Of a stretch of 64,000 bases of DNA, positions 23,157 through 33,475 are shown one piece after another. Within the stretch, counting starts at the first letter, position 1, and every line of letters starts with the position of its first letter. The notes beneath the pieces were generated by a model that saw nothing but the letters and a program-made list of their open reading frames with translations, ran no database searches and was not told the DNA's origin. Origin of the DNA: Oryzomonas sp. (GTDB taxonomy: Bacteria > Desulfobacterota > Desulfuromonadia > Geobacterales > Pseudopelobacteraceae); assembly GCA_031292255.1 (NCBI GenBank), contig JARLHN010000034.1, positions 124,001 to 188,000 of the forward strand, read 5' to 3'. The position numbers were made by a program, and so were the translations under genes.

Positions 23157-26100
23157 ATGAAAATGTATGGATCCAGGCTCATTCCCAGCAGCAGAGCAGC
23201 AATACGCCATTTCATGGGCGTGGCCGCTATCATGTTTTCATTGCTCGCCGCCACCGCATATGGTGCCAGTACCAACACCGTGACGGTTACGCAGGTGTCC
23301 GGCGGTACGATCACTTGCGGCTCCGGGGGCACCGAGACCTGCAGCGGCTCCGCGTGCACCGACACCTGGAAACAGAATGACACGGCAAGCTATACCATCA
23401 CTCCCAACGCCGGATATGTGCTTGTTTCCTACACGGTGGACGGCACCACAACAACCCCGACAACCGTGTACGACAACTCAAACCCTTATTCACTCAGCAT
23501 ATCGATGAGTAAAACTAATCATACTCTAACTGCCGCGTACGCCAACACCAATACCGTGACGGTAGTGCAAAGCGGAACAGTGCAGGGAACAGTGACGGCA
23601 TGCCCACCCGGCACCACCTCCTGGCCCTCCACCGGCTCCGCATCCTACGCTGTTCAGCCAACGGTCGGTTCCGGCGGTGCCTCGATCATTTCTTCGATCA
23701 AGGTGACCCCGACCGCTCCCATGACCGGCACCACCCAGACGATCACGCTGGCCTACGGAGGAACGGGGTATACCTGTTCATCCCCCCTGACCTTCCCCAT
23801 GAACGAGCGCAATGAGACCCTGACCATCACCTACACGGGCTCCGACGCGGTGGTGAAGACCGTCAACACCAACGGGTCGGCAAGCACCACGGGCGGCAGC
23901 GTGGCGTCCTGCAACTACTACGGCTCCGACGACTGGCAACCCCTTGCCACGGCAAGCTACAGCATCGTGCCCAACCCCGGCTATGTCCTCTCCAGCATCT
24001 CGATTTCCCCGGCAACCGCCACCACCAGCCCGACGGGCAGTACACAGGCTGCCGGTTACCAATGCGGCAATTACACGTTCTTGATCGGAGCGCAGACCCA
24101 GTCCCTGACCGCCAACTTCACCACCGCAGTTTCCGTCGCCGGCTCGATCCAGGAAAGCTACCTGACAAGCCTCGTCAACCTTTCCTGCAACAACACCACG
24201 GGCGTCTGCACCGCGACCGACAAGACGAGCGGCGCAACAGTCGGAACGCTCACCAGTTGCAACGGCTCCAACTCGTGGGGACAGAACCAGACCGCCACCT
24301 ACATGATTACGCCGGGGAAAGGCTTTCAGGTCTTTTCAGTTTCCGCAGCCGGGACCACCACCAGTTCGCCCCCCTCGGGCGGTTACACCGCCTGCACCAA
24401 CGGCTACACCTTCAACGCCGGTACGGGAACGACCCTTTCCGTCAACTTCCTTCCTTCCTCGTACGCGCCCATCTACGGAACGAAGGTGGACTCGTCCGGA
24501 GTCAGCGGAGGAGACATCCTGGTGGGAGGGGCCAGCGTGGTTTCCGGATCCAACTCCCCCTTTTACGCAACGCCGAACGCGGCCGCCACGGCGACTTTTT
24601 CCATCCCAGCGGGGGCCGGGATCAAGTACGTCTACTGGACCCCGTCCGGCGGCACCCTGGTTGACGTCACCGCCATGGTGACCTGCGGCGGTTCCTCACC
24701 GGTCGACTACACCGGCGCCAGCGGCGCCTGCCAGTTCACCATCCCGGCCGGCAGCGCGACTACCCCGAACGGCACGGCATTCACCGGCGTCGGCAACAAC
24801 GGCGGCACAGTGGAGGTGGTTTACGACAAAGCCTATACCTTCGCCGTGACCGCCACCACCACCGGCTGTAGCGGTTCCAACGGCGGCCTGGTCAACGGGG
24901 TGGTCTCCAAAACCTACAACGTCGTCAACGGCGCAATGGTGACCGTCACCGGCACGGCGGCCTCCGGGTACGCCATCAAGGATGTCACTTATAATAATGC
25001 TTCGATAGGGGTCGCAACCTCCCAGCTCGGATCAAGCTATTCCTATTCATACGGCCCGATCAGCACCAGCGGCAATACAGGGGCATACATCTTCACTCCC
25101 GTATTCACCGTAAACAGCAATTCGCCGGTCAGTACCCCGGTCGGGAGCACCGCCACCGGAACCATCACGCCGGGAAGCCAGCAAGTGATCTGCGGGGCCG
25201 CGATCCTGCCGATAACCATCACCCCCACCGCCCCGGCAACATTACAAGACGTTACGATAACATCATCTGACGGCACCACCATTGACCTGGGAGCTGTAAC
25301 AGCATTGAACAGCTCCATTGCCAGCCTGGGCAGCGTGCAAAAAAGCTGGACAATCACGGCAACGTTCTACCAGGCTCCAATAACGAGCAACAATTACGCA
25401 ATTGTGCCTTCATTCGTGCAGAGTTCTATCCTGCCGAACCTGCTTCTGATGATCGACAACTCGGCCAGCCAATATGATATCCAGTATGATTCGACCGGCC
25501 AATGTTATGACAATAACGCCTATCTCAACGCCACCACTTATGCCGGCTATTTCAGCAACACGAGTTATTACAGCTACAATGCCGCGAACAGCCGTTTTGA
25601 AAGCGGTGCGTCTCTGCCCTCCAGTTGCACCTATCTCACGCCCTATTTCTGTGTCAACATGAGCGGCACCAAGCCCAACAGAGCGGTCACAAACTTCGTT
25701 GCCTCCGGAAACTTTCTGAATTACCTGGCCATGTCCAAGCTGGACATCCAGAAGATGATCCTGACCGGCGGCAAGTACGACACGGTGAACGGCAACCTGG
25801 TGCCGGAGACACGAGGATGCGGCGGGAAGCGCTTTGCGAAGATCATAGCGGCCTCCCAGGCCAGCAGCGGCTCAACTGAATCCCTTGCCAACCTGACCTT
25901 TGTCGTCAGGGGGCCCAATGCGTCGAGCGGCACCAACTTCAACCCGGCAGTTATGGGTGGAACAACGAACATCGATATCTACGACTATTCGTATGCAAAC
26001 CAGATAGCGACCTGTCAGACCGCCTTCAACGACTGGGCTACCGGATCGAACCAGGGTACGACGCAAAACGATACGAATGCCTGCATATCTTCATCTGTCA

Positions 26101-29100
26101 CCAACCCGTTATATACCAGTCAGCTGCAAGCAATCCATGCCTGCTATTACACCATGGTCAAGGGAAACAGTGCTCCCCCGCAAGGGCAAACAAATAATGT
26201 CGAATCCGCTTGCAGCAGTATTTATACCGGCAGCCCTGCCGTGTCGCCCAGTTCAATCACCAGCAACCAGGCGGGTGATGCGATTTGCTCAAGCGTGATA
26301 TCATATGCTCCGACAAATGGTCTCGATATCGGTTATATCGGTTCCTGCTGGAATGGTTCCGGGTGGACCAGCAACACCTGCGTGGTGAACCAGATACTTA
26401 ATTTCTGCTCCCTCATGAACCAAAACCAGGTTACCGACCCTTCATCAAGCAACGCAGCCAGCACCAGTTCCGTCGGCGCCGCCATGCCCGGTTTTTTCAT
26501 GGATGCCGGCATCAACTCATTGGGTACTCCCGCCGCCACGTACCTCGCGATACTCAAAGCGCCATCCCCCACGGGCCTCATTGCCCAATTCGCAAATGTC
26601 ATCAACTTTGGAGCAATGACGTTCAATTTTGACGGCTCCGGCAGCGAGTGCATCGATGTGACCACGACAACAACATTGGCCCCCAATCAGATCGCCTGCG
26701 CACGCCACTGCTCCAACAACACTGCTCTGGCATGCTACTTTAACAGCGATTGCGGCACCGGCAACTCATGTGTGACCAATACCAAGCTGGACGGGGGCCA
26801 GATTATATCCAATATCACCAGCGGTGGCGGCGTTGGGGACCATTCATCCGGCTTGATCAATGCCGTCGACAATATCACGGCAAACTCATGGACACCGTGG
26901 GGCGAGGCGTTCTATGACGCCATCGGTTACTTCGCCAACAACACGACCTATCGTCTCCAGACATCGGATTGGAACAGCAATACCCCACCGCCGTCCGAAT
27001 CTTGCCGCCTCAACAATATCCTGATCGTTACCGACGGGCAACCCACTGCCGACCAAAATGCCGCCGTCGGCGCGCTGGCCCAGCAATACAATGACGGGAC
27101 AACAAGCGGCTACGGAACCTGCTCATATTATGCCGGGAGCAAGAATGTTGCCGCCATGGCCTGGATCGCCCAGAACCGTGACATTCACAATCTTACGCAA
27201 CCTGCCGATCACACCGTGAACAACGAATATATCACCACCTATATAGTGTATAGCGGGCCGCAGGCGCAATCCACGAGTGACTGCGACCCTTACAACCTGA
27301 TGACCAAAACGGCCACGGACGGCGGCTCCACCATGTTTTACGCAACTGACCCCGGCACGTTGTTCACACAACTGCAAACAGCGTTCACGACGATAGCCAC
27401 GACATCTGCTTCCGGCACGGCGGCATCGATCCTGAACAACAGCCAAGGGAGCGGCGCCAACCTGCTGCAGGCGGTATTCTATCCCAAAAAGGTCTTTACC
27501 TATACCGACAGCTCGGGCAACACGCAACAGAACACCGCAACCTGGATCGGCGAGATGCAGAACCTGTGGTATTACGTCGACCCCTATCTGGGCAACAGCA
27601 CCGTGCGGGAAGACTCGGACCAGAACTTCATGCTATCCCTGCTGAACGATTACATCCTGAATTTTTCCTATTCCCAGAACCAGACCGTGGCGACCCGCTA
27701 TAAGGATCAAAACGGCGATGGATCTGTCCTGGTCAATGAAGGCACCGTCACATTCGATAATCTGAACAGTCTCTGGAAGGCTGGGCGGAGTCTCTGGAAC
27801 CGGAACCAGAGTACCGACCCACGGAACATCTATACGATCCTCGGCACTCTGCCGGCCAATGGCTCCGCCCTTACCGGAGTGAGCCTGCAGGCCTTTGCCA
27901 GCGGGTCCGGCAGTTTCAGCAGCAATACCACCGCGCAGAGCTATCTGCAGGTAAGCACAACCTCCGCCGCCAATACCCTGATCGACTATATCTCGGGCAT
28001 CGACCAGAGCATCTATCGCGGTCGCAAGGTCACCATTCCCAATTGCGGGATCAACGATGCCGAAAGTTGCCTGAGGGAGTGGAAACTGGGCGACATAATC
28101 GATTCCACACCGAAGCTGGTATCGAATGTCAGCCTGAACAATTACGCTGCGGCGATGCCTTACGGTTATGCCGACTTTACCTATTCGCTGTTTACGAATT
28201 CAACCAATTATCAACAACGCGGCATGGCTTTCGTCGGCGGTAACGACGGGATGCTGCATGCTTTCCGACTGGGGATTCTTGACACCACGCCGCAATACAC
28301 CTCGGCCGGAACTATTGATCCGCACTCAAAGGCGCGGTTGATGTACCCCTATGGATCGACCGCGACCTCAAGCAGCAATCTCGGACGTGAAGAATGGGCC
28401 TTCATCCCGATGGACGCACTGCCGTACCTGAAGTATCTTGGCGATATGAGCTACCCTCACCTGTACTATGTTGACGATACCGTTACGCTGGCGGACATGA
28501 GCATCGCGGTCCCCGCAAACAATAACAACGTCTCGTATCCCAACTGCAGTGCCGGTCAATATTACAGCTGCCAGAAGCTGACGACGCTAAATAGTGACAA
28601 CAGCCTCAATATGAGCAACACCAGTTGGCGGACTGTTCTGATCGGCGGCATGGGTCTCGGCGGCGCTACCCGGGATTTAACCAACACCAGTTGCGTCGAT
28701 CAGGTTTCAAGCGGAACATGCGTCAAAACCCCGATCAGCGGTATCGGCTATTCATCCTATTTTGCATTGGATGTGACCAATCCCCACAACCTTCCCGGCA
28801 CCGCCGGTGGGGTCAATTTCCTCTGGGAATTCAATGCGAACGGGCAGTTGGGATACTCGCTGAGCGGACCTGCCGTTGTCCGGATAGGGCCTGCGGGCGC
28901 AAACGGCAGGTGGTTTGCCGTATTCGGGTCCGGCCCCACCGGCCCTATCGACACGCCCAGCCATTCCTTCTACGGCGTCTCGGACCAGAACTTGAAGCTC
29001 TATGTCGTTGATATAGCGACCGGGACCCTTGCGACAACAATTGACACCGGAGTGCCGCAAGCTTTTGCCGGCACGCTCTCCAGTGCCGTCATCGATACCG

Positions 29101-29984
29101 ACCGCAACTACAGTGACGATGCCGTGTATATAGGCTATACCCGGGCCGACACCACTGTAACGCCGAACACCTGGACCAAGGGAGGGGTGTTGCGTCTTCA
29201 GACAAAACAAAACCAGGACCCGACAAAGTGGTCTCTGAGCACCCTGATAGACGGCGTTGGGCCCATCACCACATCCATCGCCAAGCTGCAGAACACAACT
29301 GCCTTGAATGGCCAAACTACCGGCATGCTCTGGATCTATTTCGGGACCGGCCGCTATTACTACAAGTCGGATCTGAACTCTCCCCCCACGCCGTTCCAAC
29401 TGTACGGGGTGTTGGATCCCTGCTATTCCGAGAACAGCAACGGGTCACCCACCGGGCCGACCAATACCTATGACACCTCGTGCACCGCATCCGTCAACAC
29501 CGCAAAGCTTGTGAACCAGACCGGTAGCGCCTCCACCGCTCCGGTTGGAACCCTGCCGGCGAACAGCAGCGGTTGGTATGTGAATCTCGCTTTGTCGGAA
29601 ACCTATAACGGAAACAGCTACTATGCCGAGAGGGTTATCACCAATCCTGTTGCAAATACCAACGGGACCGTATTCTTCAGTTCCTTTCTCCCGTCATCGG
29701 ACATCTGCGGGGTAGGAGGCAATACCTACATCTGGGCATTGAATTACAATTCCGGAGGCGCTCCCGCGGGCGCCACAATGCAAGGCAGCCTCATGATGCA
29801 GGTTTCGACTGGTGACCTGCAGCAGGTGAGCCTCGCGACGGCTTTCAGCAATCCTAATCAAAAGGCATATAACAATCGCCGCCTTACGACTCCGCTCCCC
29901 GGCATTCCGCCGATTGCATCAGGCATGACGTTGCTGAACAGGCCGCGCGGCACATCAAAGATAATGCAAATTCAGGAGAAATAA
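23157..29984 (+). CDS. pilY1: Giant PilY1-like type IV pilus tip/surface protein
   Basis: The 2275-residue secreted protein has a signal peptide (about 1-36) and four or more cysteine-containing beta repeats of about 90-110 residues (40-450), with further beta-rich stretches to about 740. A von Willebrand A-like region follows with the MIDAS-type DNSAS at 767-771 and VTDGQP at 1292-1297. An EF-like DQNGDGS lies at 1517-1523. The C-terminal PilY1 beta-propeller (about 1620-2250) contains FVGGNDGMLHAF and the calcium-loop-like DTDRNYSDD at 1980-1988. PilY1 promotes pilus extension and adhesion. Start 23157 has AGAGGTGG 5 bases upstream; an earlier ATG (23103) would bury the signal peptide. Minor pilin genes follow at once. 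Confidence 0.9.
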   Translation: MKMYGSRLIPSSRAAIRHFMGVAAIMFSLLAATAYGASTNTVTVTQVSGGTITCGSGGTETCSGSACTDTWKQNDTASYTITPNAGYVLVSYTVDGTTTTPTTVYDNSNPYSLSISMSKTNHTLTAAYANTNTVTVVQSGTVQGTVTACPPGTTSWPSTGSASYAVQPTVGSGGASIISSIKVTPTAPMTGTTQTITLAYGGTGYTCSSPLTFPMNERNETLTITYTGSDAVVKTVNTNGSASTTGGSVASCNYYGSDDWQPLATASYSIVPNPGYVLSSISISPATATTSPTGSTQAAGYQCGNYTFLIGAQTQSLTANFTTAVSVAGSIQESYLTSLVNLSCNNTTGVCTATDKTSGATVGTLTSCNGSNSWGQNQTATYMITPGKGFQVFSVSAAGTTTSSPPSGGYTACTNGYTFNAGTGTTLSVNFLPSSYAPIYGTKVDSSGVSGGDILVGGASVVSGSNSPFYATPNAAATATFSIPAGAGIKYVYWTPSGGTLVDVTAMVTCGGSSPVDYTGASGACQFTIPAGSATTPNGTAFTGVGNNGGTVEVVYDKAYTFAVTATTTGCSGSNGGLVNGVVSKTYNVVNGAMVTVTGTAASGYAIKDVTYNNASIGVATSQLGSSYSYSYGPISTSGNTGAYIFTPVFTVNSNSPVSTPVGSTATGTITPGSQQVICGAAILPITITPTAPATLQDVTITSSDGTTIDLGAVTALNSSIASLGSVQKSWTITATFYQAPITSNNYAIVPSFVQSSILPNLLLMIDNSASQYDIQYDSTGQCYDNNAYLNATTYAGYFSNTSYYSYNAANSRFESGASLPSSCTYLTPYFCVNMSGTKPNRAVTNFVASGNFLNYLAMSKLDIQKMILTGGKYDTVNGNLVPETRGCGGKRFAKIIAASQASSGSTESLANLTFVVRGPNASSGTNFNPAVMGGTTNIDIYDYSYANQIATCQTAFNDWATGSNQGTTQNDTNACISSSVTNPLYTSQLQAIHACYYTMVKGNSAPPQGQTNNVESACSSIYTGSPAVSPSSITSNQAGDAICSSVISYAPTNGLDIGYIGSCWNGSGWTSNTCVVNQILNFCSLMNQNQVTDPSSSNAASTSSVGAAMPGFFMDAGINSLGTPAATYLAILKAPSPTGLIAQFANVINFGAMTFNFDGSGSECIDVTTTTTLAPNQIACARHCSNNTALACYFNSDCGTGNSCVTNTKLDGGQIISNITSGGGVGDHSSGLINAVDNITANSWTPWGEAFYDAIGYFANNTTYRLQTSDWNSNTPPPSESCRLNNILIVTDGQPTADQNAAVGALAQQYNDGTTSGYGTCSYYAGSKNVAAMAWIAQNRDIHNLTQPADHTVNNEYITTYIVYSGPQAQSTSDCDPYNLMTKTATDGGSTMFYATDPGTLFTQLQTAFTTIATTSASGTAASILNNSQGSGANLLQAVFYPKKVFTYTDSSGNTQQNTATWIGEMQNLWYYVDPYLGNSTVREDSDQNFMLSLLNDYILNFSYSQNQTVATRYKDQNGDGSVLVNEGTVTFDNLNSLWKAGRSLWNRNQSTDPRNIYTILGTLPANGSALTGVSLQAFASGSGSFSSNTTAQSYLQVSTTSAANTLIDYISGIDQSIYRGRKVTIPNCGINDAESCLREWKLGDIIDSTPKLVSNVSLNNYAAAMPYGYADFTYSLFTNSTNYQQRGMAFVGGNDGMLHAFRLGILDTTPQYTSAGTIDPHSKARLMYPYGSTATSSSNLGREEWAFIPMDALPYLKYLGDMSYPHLYYVDDTVTLADMSIAVPANNNNVSYPNCSAGQYYSCQKLTTLNSDNSLNMSNTSWRTVLIGGMGLGGATRDLTNTSCVDQVSSGTCVKTPISGIGYSSYFALDVTNPHNLPGTAGGVNFLWEFNANGQLGYSLSGPAVVRIGPAGANGRWFAVFGSGPTGPIDTPSHSFYGVSDQNLKLYVVDIATGTLATTIDTGVPQAFAGTLSSAVIDTDRNYSDDAVYIGYTRADTTVTPNTWTKGGVLRLQTKQNQDPTKWSLSTLIDGVGPITTSIAKLQNTTALNGQTTGMLWIYFGTGRYYYKSDLNSPPTPFQLYGVLDPCYSENSNGSPTGPTNTYDTSCTASVNTAKLVNQTGSASTAPVGTLPANSSGWYVNLALSETYNGNSYYAERVITNPVANTNGTVFFSSFLPSSDICGVGGNTYIWALNYNSGGAPAGATMQGSLMMQVSTGDLQQVSLATAFSNPNQKAYNNRRLTTPLPGIPPIASGMTLLNRPRGTSKIMQIQEK

Positions 29985-29985
29985 T

Positions 29986-30525
29986 GTGACGCACGCACAG
30001 GAACGTCTCGTGAAAGATGGCGGAAAACCGGCCGGGATCGATGGATTTTCGCTGATAGAGCTGCTCGTTGTCATAGCGGTCATATCCATCCTGGCTGCCC
30101 TTGTTGCTCTTGACTTTCATAGTTGGACCACTAAAAGCAATATTGACTCCCAGGTCAAACAGACCGCGGCCGATATCGAAAACGCGCGTATGTCGGCGCA
30201 AATGACCAAGCCGTATAAATATGCCATGGTGCTGAATCCCAACGGCTACACCTTTATAAGCTACAGCAGTGCCGGTGACCCGGGGACTCAGGCTGGTTCG
30301 ACGAGTCTGCACTACTCGATCCAGCAATTTTCCGGCGGGACGTATTCGCCGCTCAACAATTCCACGCTCTTGTTTTCCTCGCTTGGACTCCTTAGCAGCC
30401 CTGCATCACCGGTAGTAATTGCCATTACTCCGGGCCAGGGAAATTCGGCGGTGAACTGTATATCGATACAAACATTCAAATCAAATATCGGCCAGATTCA
30501 GGGGGGCAGTTGTGTGTCTCAATAA
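29986..30525 (+). CDS. fimT: Minor pilin, FimT/GspH type
   Basis: The 179-residue prepilin has a processing site GFSLIELLVVIAV: cleavage after Gly20, Phe21 and Glu25 as +1 and +5, then a hydrophobic helix. The globular part fits FimT/GspH-like pseudopilins. The GTG start at 29986 lies one base after the PilY1 stop and has AGGAGA upstream. Minor pilins prime pilus assembly and in PilY1 clusters build the tip complex. It overlaps the next gene by 14 bases. Confidence 0.85.
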   Translation: MTHAQERLVKDGGKPAGIDGFSLIELLVVIAVISILAALVALDFHSWTTKSNIDSQVKQTAADIENARMSAQMTKPYKYAMVLNPNGYTFISYSSAGDPGTQAGSTSLHYSIQQFSGGTYSPLNNSTLLFSSLGLLSSPASPVVIAITPGQGNSAVNCISIQTFKSNIGQIQGGSCVSQ

Positions 30526-30898
30526 ACGTGGTTTCACTCTGATTGAGCTTCTCGTCTCCATATCTATTCTCAGCGTGGTATTTTTGGGACTTTTCAAGGC
30601 CCTTTACGCATCCATTGACTACAACATGGTAAATATGCTGAGAGCCGAAGGAGTCACATACGGTGACGAAATCATGACTCAAGAGATGCTGAAGCCTTTT
30701 GCTGCGATTTCAACGAATACGCGCACATACACCTCTACGCGGGCGATTGCACTTGCGTTCAAATCGTTTTCAGCTACCCGGACCAATGTCGCCGAATCGA
30801 CGAATACGACTAGCGTGCAGATTAATGTGCGCTGGCAGTATAAGGGGATTCCTTATTCGCATTCCGTATCATCAATGGTTACAAATCCCAATCAGTGA
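30512..30898 (+). CDS. pilV: Minor pilin, PilV type
   Basis: The 128-residue prepilin has a short leader MCLNKRG and mature start FTLIELLVSISIL with Glu at +5. The small size and position between FimT and PilW match PilV/PilI-type minor pilins. The GTG start overlaps the end of fimT by 14 bases, so translation is coupled. Confidence 0.82.
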   Translation: MCLNKRGFTLIELLVSISILSVVFLGLFKALYASIDYNMVNMLRAEGVTYGDEIMTQEMLKPFAAISTNTRTYTSTRAIALAFKSFSATRTNVAESTNTTSVQINVRWQYKGIPYSHSVSSMVTNPNQ

Positions 30899-30917
30899 GT
30901 GACAGGACGCCTAACAT

Positions 30918-32228
30918 ATGAAAACATCCACTACTTGTACACCGACGCGGCGTTTCCAAAAAGGCGTAACCATGATCGAGATGATTGTGGTGATGTTTAT
31001 ATTTTCGATATTTATTATGTTGCTCGCGAATTCTTTCGGCACGATCATGAAATACTCGTCACGGTTCACGAAAGGCGAAGAAAGCAATATTGAGGGCGTC
31101 GTCGGGTTGGAGATGCTGCGACACGACATTGAGTCGGCCGGTTACGGTCTCGCCACATCGTTTTCTAATAATGTGAACCCGACCTATCTCGAAGCGACGA
31201 CTGCTCCGCCCAACTTGTTGAATGATGCCGGCATGGCCCCGCCGTTACCGCGGGCGATTGTGGGGCTTGGCGGCAAAACCGGCATGTTGAATACCGCGAC
31301 TAATGTCGGGAGTGACGGTTCTACCTATACCACGCTAGCCGGGAGCGATTATCTCACGATCAAGAGTGCCTCTTTGGGGATCCAGGACACGCAGCAGAAG
31401 TGGACGTATATTACCTACTCCAGTGTTCCGGCTCCGCCAAAAGTCTGGACATCGGGCAACCTCATAAACGGAGACCAGGTGATTGTGCTGCGCCGTTCGA
31501 TTGCTTCCTCCGGCCTTGCAGATTACCAATTGGTGTTCAACCCGGGAACGCCGAACAACTATTGGACAACCTTTGCAAGCGCCGGCCTTCCTCCAATTTA
31601 CTCACCGGCAACGGCAAGCGATATCAACTACGTTTACGGAATTGCCGCAAGCGGTAATCTCGGCATGCCGTTCAACCGGGCCGACTATTTTGTGGCAACC
31701 CCCAACACTGGTGCCACCACTGGCAATCTCCCTGTCTATTGCGCGCCACACACCGGAATTCTTTACAAGGCATTGGTGAACCATGCCGACGGCAAGCTGC
31801 TGTATCAGCCGATTTTGGACTGTGTCGCACGGATGCAAGTGGTCTTGGGTTGGAGCATGCTCGATTCGGGCGGCAATGTTATCACCAGCTCCAGCATACT
31901 TGGCACAGGAGCAATAGATACCTGGACTAGCGTTGATGGCAATCAGGTCAGCAGTTCAGGTGGTGTTACACGGGCACAGATGATTGCAGCCCTGGCTGAC
32001 CCAGGCCAGATACGGACAAAACTAAAAGTGGTGAAAATCTACATTCTGGCCCAGAATGGTAAACTGGACACAAGCTATACAAGCCTTTCATCGTACAATT
32101 TATACGACCCTCTGGTTGAAGGCTCGACGCCGGGAAGTACCTATACCCTGACTAGTGATATGTTGAATTACCGCTGGAAGGTGTACGAGTTGATGGTTCG
32201 CCCCAAGAATCTGCAATCCAATCAATAG
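30918..32228 (+). CDS. pilW: Minor pilin, PilW type
   Basis: The 436-residue prepilin has leader ending QKG at residue 16 and mature start VTMIEMIVVMFIF with Glu21 at +5. A large C-terminal domain containing LEMLRHDIESAGYGL, the usual PilW signature, follows. PilW links PilX/PilV to PilY1 in the tip complex of other bacteria. It lies 19 bases after pilV in the same operon. Its length is at the upper end for the family. Confidence 0.85.
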   Translation: MKTSTTCTPTRRFQKGVTMIEMIVVMFIFSIFIMLLANSFGTIMKYSSRFTKGEESNIEGVVGLEMLRHDIESAGYGLATSFSNNVNPTYLEATTAPPNLLNDAGMAPPLPRAIVGLGGKTGMLNTATNVGSDGSTYTTLAGSDYLTIKSASLGIQDTQQKWTYITYSSVPAPPKVWTSGNLINGDQVIVLRRSIASSGLADYQLVFNPGTPNNYWTTFASAGLPPIYSPATASDINYVYGIAASGNLGMPFNRADYFVATPNTGATTGNLPVYCAPHTGILYKALVNHADGKLLYQPILDCVARMQVVLGWSMLDSGGNVITSSSILGTGAIDTWTSVDGNQVSSSGGVTRAQMIAALADPGQIRTKLKVVKIYILAQNGKLDTSYTSLSSYNLYDPLVEGSTPGSTYTLTSDMLNYRWKVYELMVRPKNLQSNQ

Positions 32229-32279
32229 CGCCATGATGTGCGATTGATACATGCCAAACAAAGAAAGGGCCTGAAGGGC

Positions 32280-32909
32280 ATGCTCAAGATACTTGATAAC
32301 AAACGGGGAATAGCACTCGTCACGACCCTCATGATGACGCTCATTGCCCTCACCATGATTATGACGGTGCTGTATACGATGACAGTCAGCACTAAACAGA
32401 GCGGTTTGGCCAAAAGTTACAAAACCGCCTTGGGAGCCTCATACGGCGCCAGCGAAATTATCATTAAGGATGTTGTGCCGCAGCTATTGCTGAATTCCAA
32501 CCTCACCAACTTTATTCCGACCGTTACCGGTAATTTCCTGGCTTCCCTGAACCTGCAGGTGCTCTCCTCGCAGGCCTGCATCAGCGCAAAACTGCAGCAG
32601 AAATCCGGTGCGTGGCCGGCTGTCTGCGGTTCTGCGCCCACTACCCTGAAACCAAAGGAACAGCCCGACTTCCAGTTTACTGTGCCGGGAACAGGTTCCG
32701 TCGGCTATACGGTCTACTCGAAGATCGTAGACACCGTTCCCGGCAATTCCGACATGAGTGGCGTGAATCTATTGGGAGAGGGTGTTGCGGAGAGTACAAA
32801 CAGTATTACCCCACCACACTATCCCTATGTGTACCGGATGGAAATCCAGGCCGAGCGAGCGTCCAACCCATCGGAAAATGCACGGTTGTCCGTTGTCTAT
32901 GGATATTAA
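32280..32909 (+). CDS. pilX: Minor pilin, PilX type
   Basis: The 209-residue protein starts MLKILDNKRG/IALVTTLMMTLIALTMI. It has a prepilin-like processing site after Gly10 but no glutamate at +5, as in PilX/GspK-type tip pilins. Start 32280 is preferred because it leaves a normal leader; a GTG at 32238 would add 14 residues. The C-terminal part contains QAERASNPSENARLSVVYGY. The next gene overlaps its end by 11 bases. Confidence 0.8.
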   Translation: MLKILDNKRGIALVTTLMMTLIALTMIMTVLYTMTVSTKQSGLAKSYKTALGASYGASEIIIKDVVPQLLLNSNLTNFIPTVTGNFLASLNLQVLSSQACISAKLQQKSGAWPAVCGSAPTTLKPKEQPDFQFTVPGTGSVGYTVYSKIVDTVPGNSDMSGVNLLGEGVAESTNSITPPHYPYVYRMEIQAERASNPSENARLSVVYGY

Positions 32910-33327
32910 TAGATACATCGAGGCGGAGCTGGGGATTGCGCATCACAGCATGAATGGCCCATTGCTGCGAATGTGTGCGGTTTCGGTTGCGCTGCACGTT
33001 CTGGTCGTATACTTCGTCATGAGGGACCATCTAGCCAAAACAAGCCTTGCGCCCATGGAGGGGCCTGTCATGATCGATGTTATGGACGACCTGCCACACT
33101 CTGAGCAAGCGCCGCCGGTGAAGGCGATGCCAGCGAATGCGCCTTTAGTACAGGGAATTACGGGCGCTGCTTCGCCGCAAAAAAGAGTAGTTATCATTCA
33201 AGGGGAACCTCAGGCCATGACAAGGCGTATTGTAATGCAGGGACCTGGTGGCCCTGTCCCTTATCAGCAAAGACGTAGCGAAGGCCGGGGAGCGCAATCC
33301 GTGTTCTCGAATGTATCCTCTCGATGA
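32899..33327 (+). CDS. Small single-span inner membrane protein, TonB-like layout
   Basis: The 142-residue product has a 22-residue cytoplasmic head, one membrane helix (about 23-41) and a proline-containing periplasmic tail of about 100 residues (SEQAPPVKAMPANAP). This is the layout of TonB/TolA/GspC-like proteins, but no TonB C-terminal domain is recognisable. It overlaps pilX by 11 bases and ends the pilin operon. I do not recognise a family. It may help anchor or energise the pilus tip complex; this is only inferred from position. Confidence 0.6.
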   Translation: MDINRYIEAELGIAHHSMNGPLLRMCAVSVALHVLVVYFVMRDHLAKTSLAPMEGPVMIDVMDDLPHSEQAPPVKAMPANAPLVQGITGAASPQKRVVIIQGEPQAMTRRIVMQGPGGPVPYQQRRSEGRGAQSVFSNVSSR

Positions 33328-33475
33328 TGTGGTGCGGGATAGTCGGCGATCTTTAACGGGTGGCGCGTCTAAGCTGCAAGAGTCAAAATCTTTTACATAC
33401 GGTAGTGTTCATGGTTGCCCAAAGAAAGTTGCAATAATTTCAGGTTGGCTCCGTGGTTGGATTCATTCGTCTATC

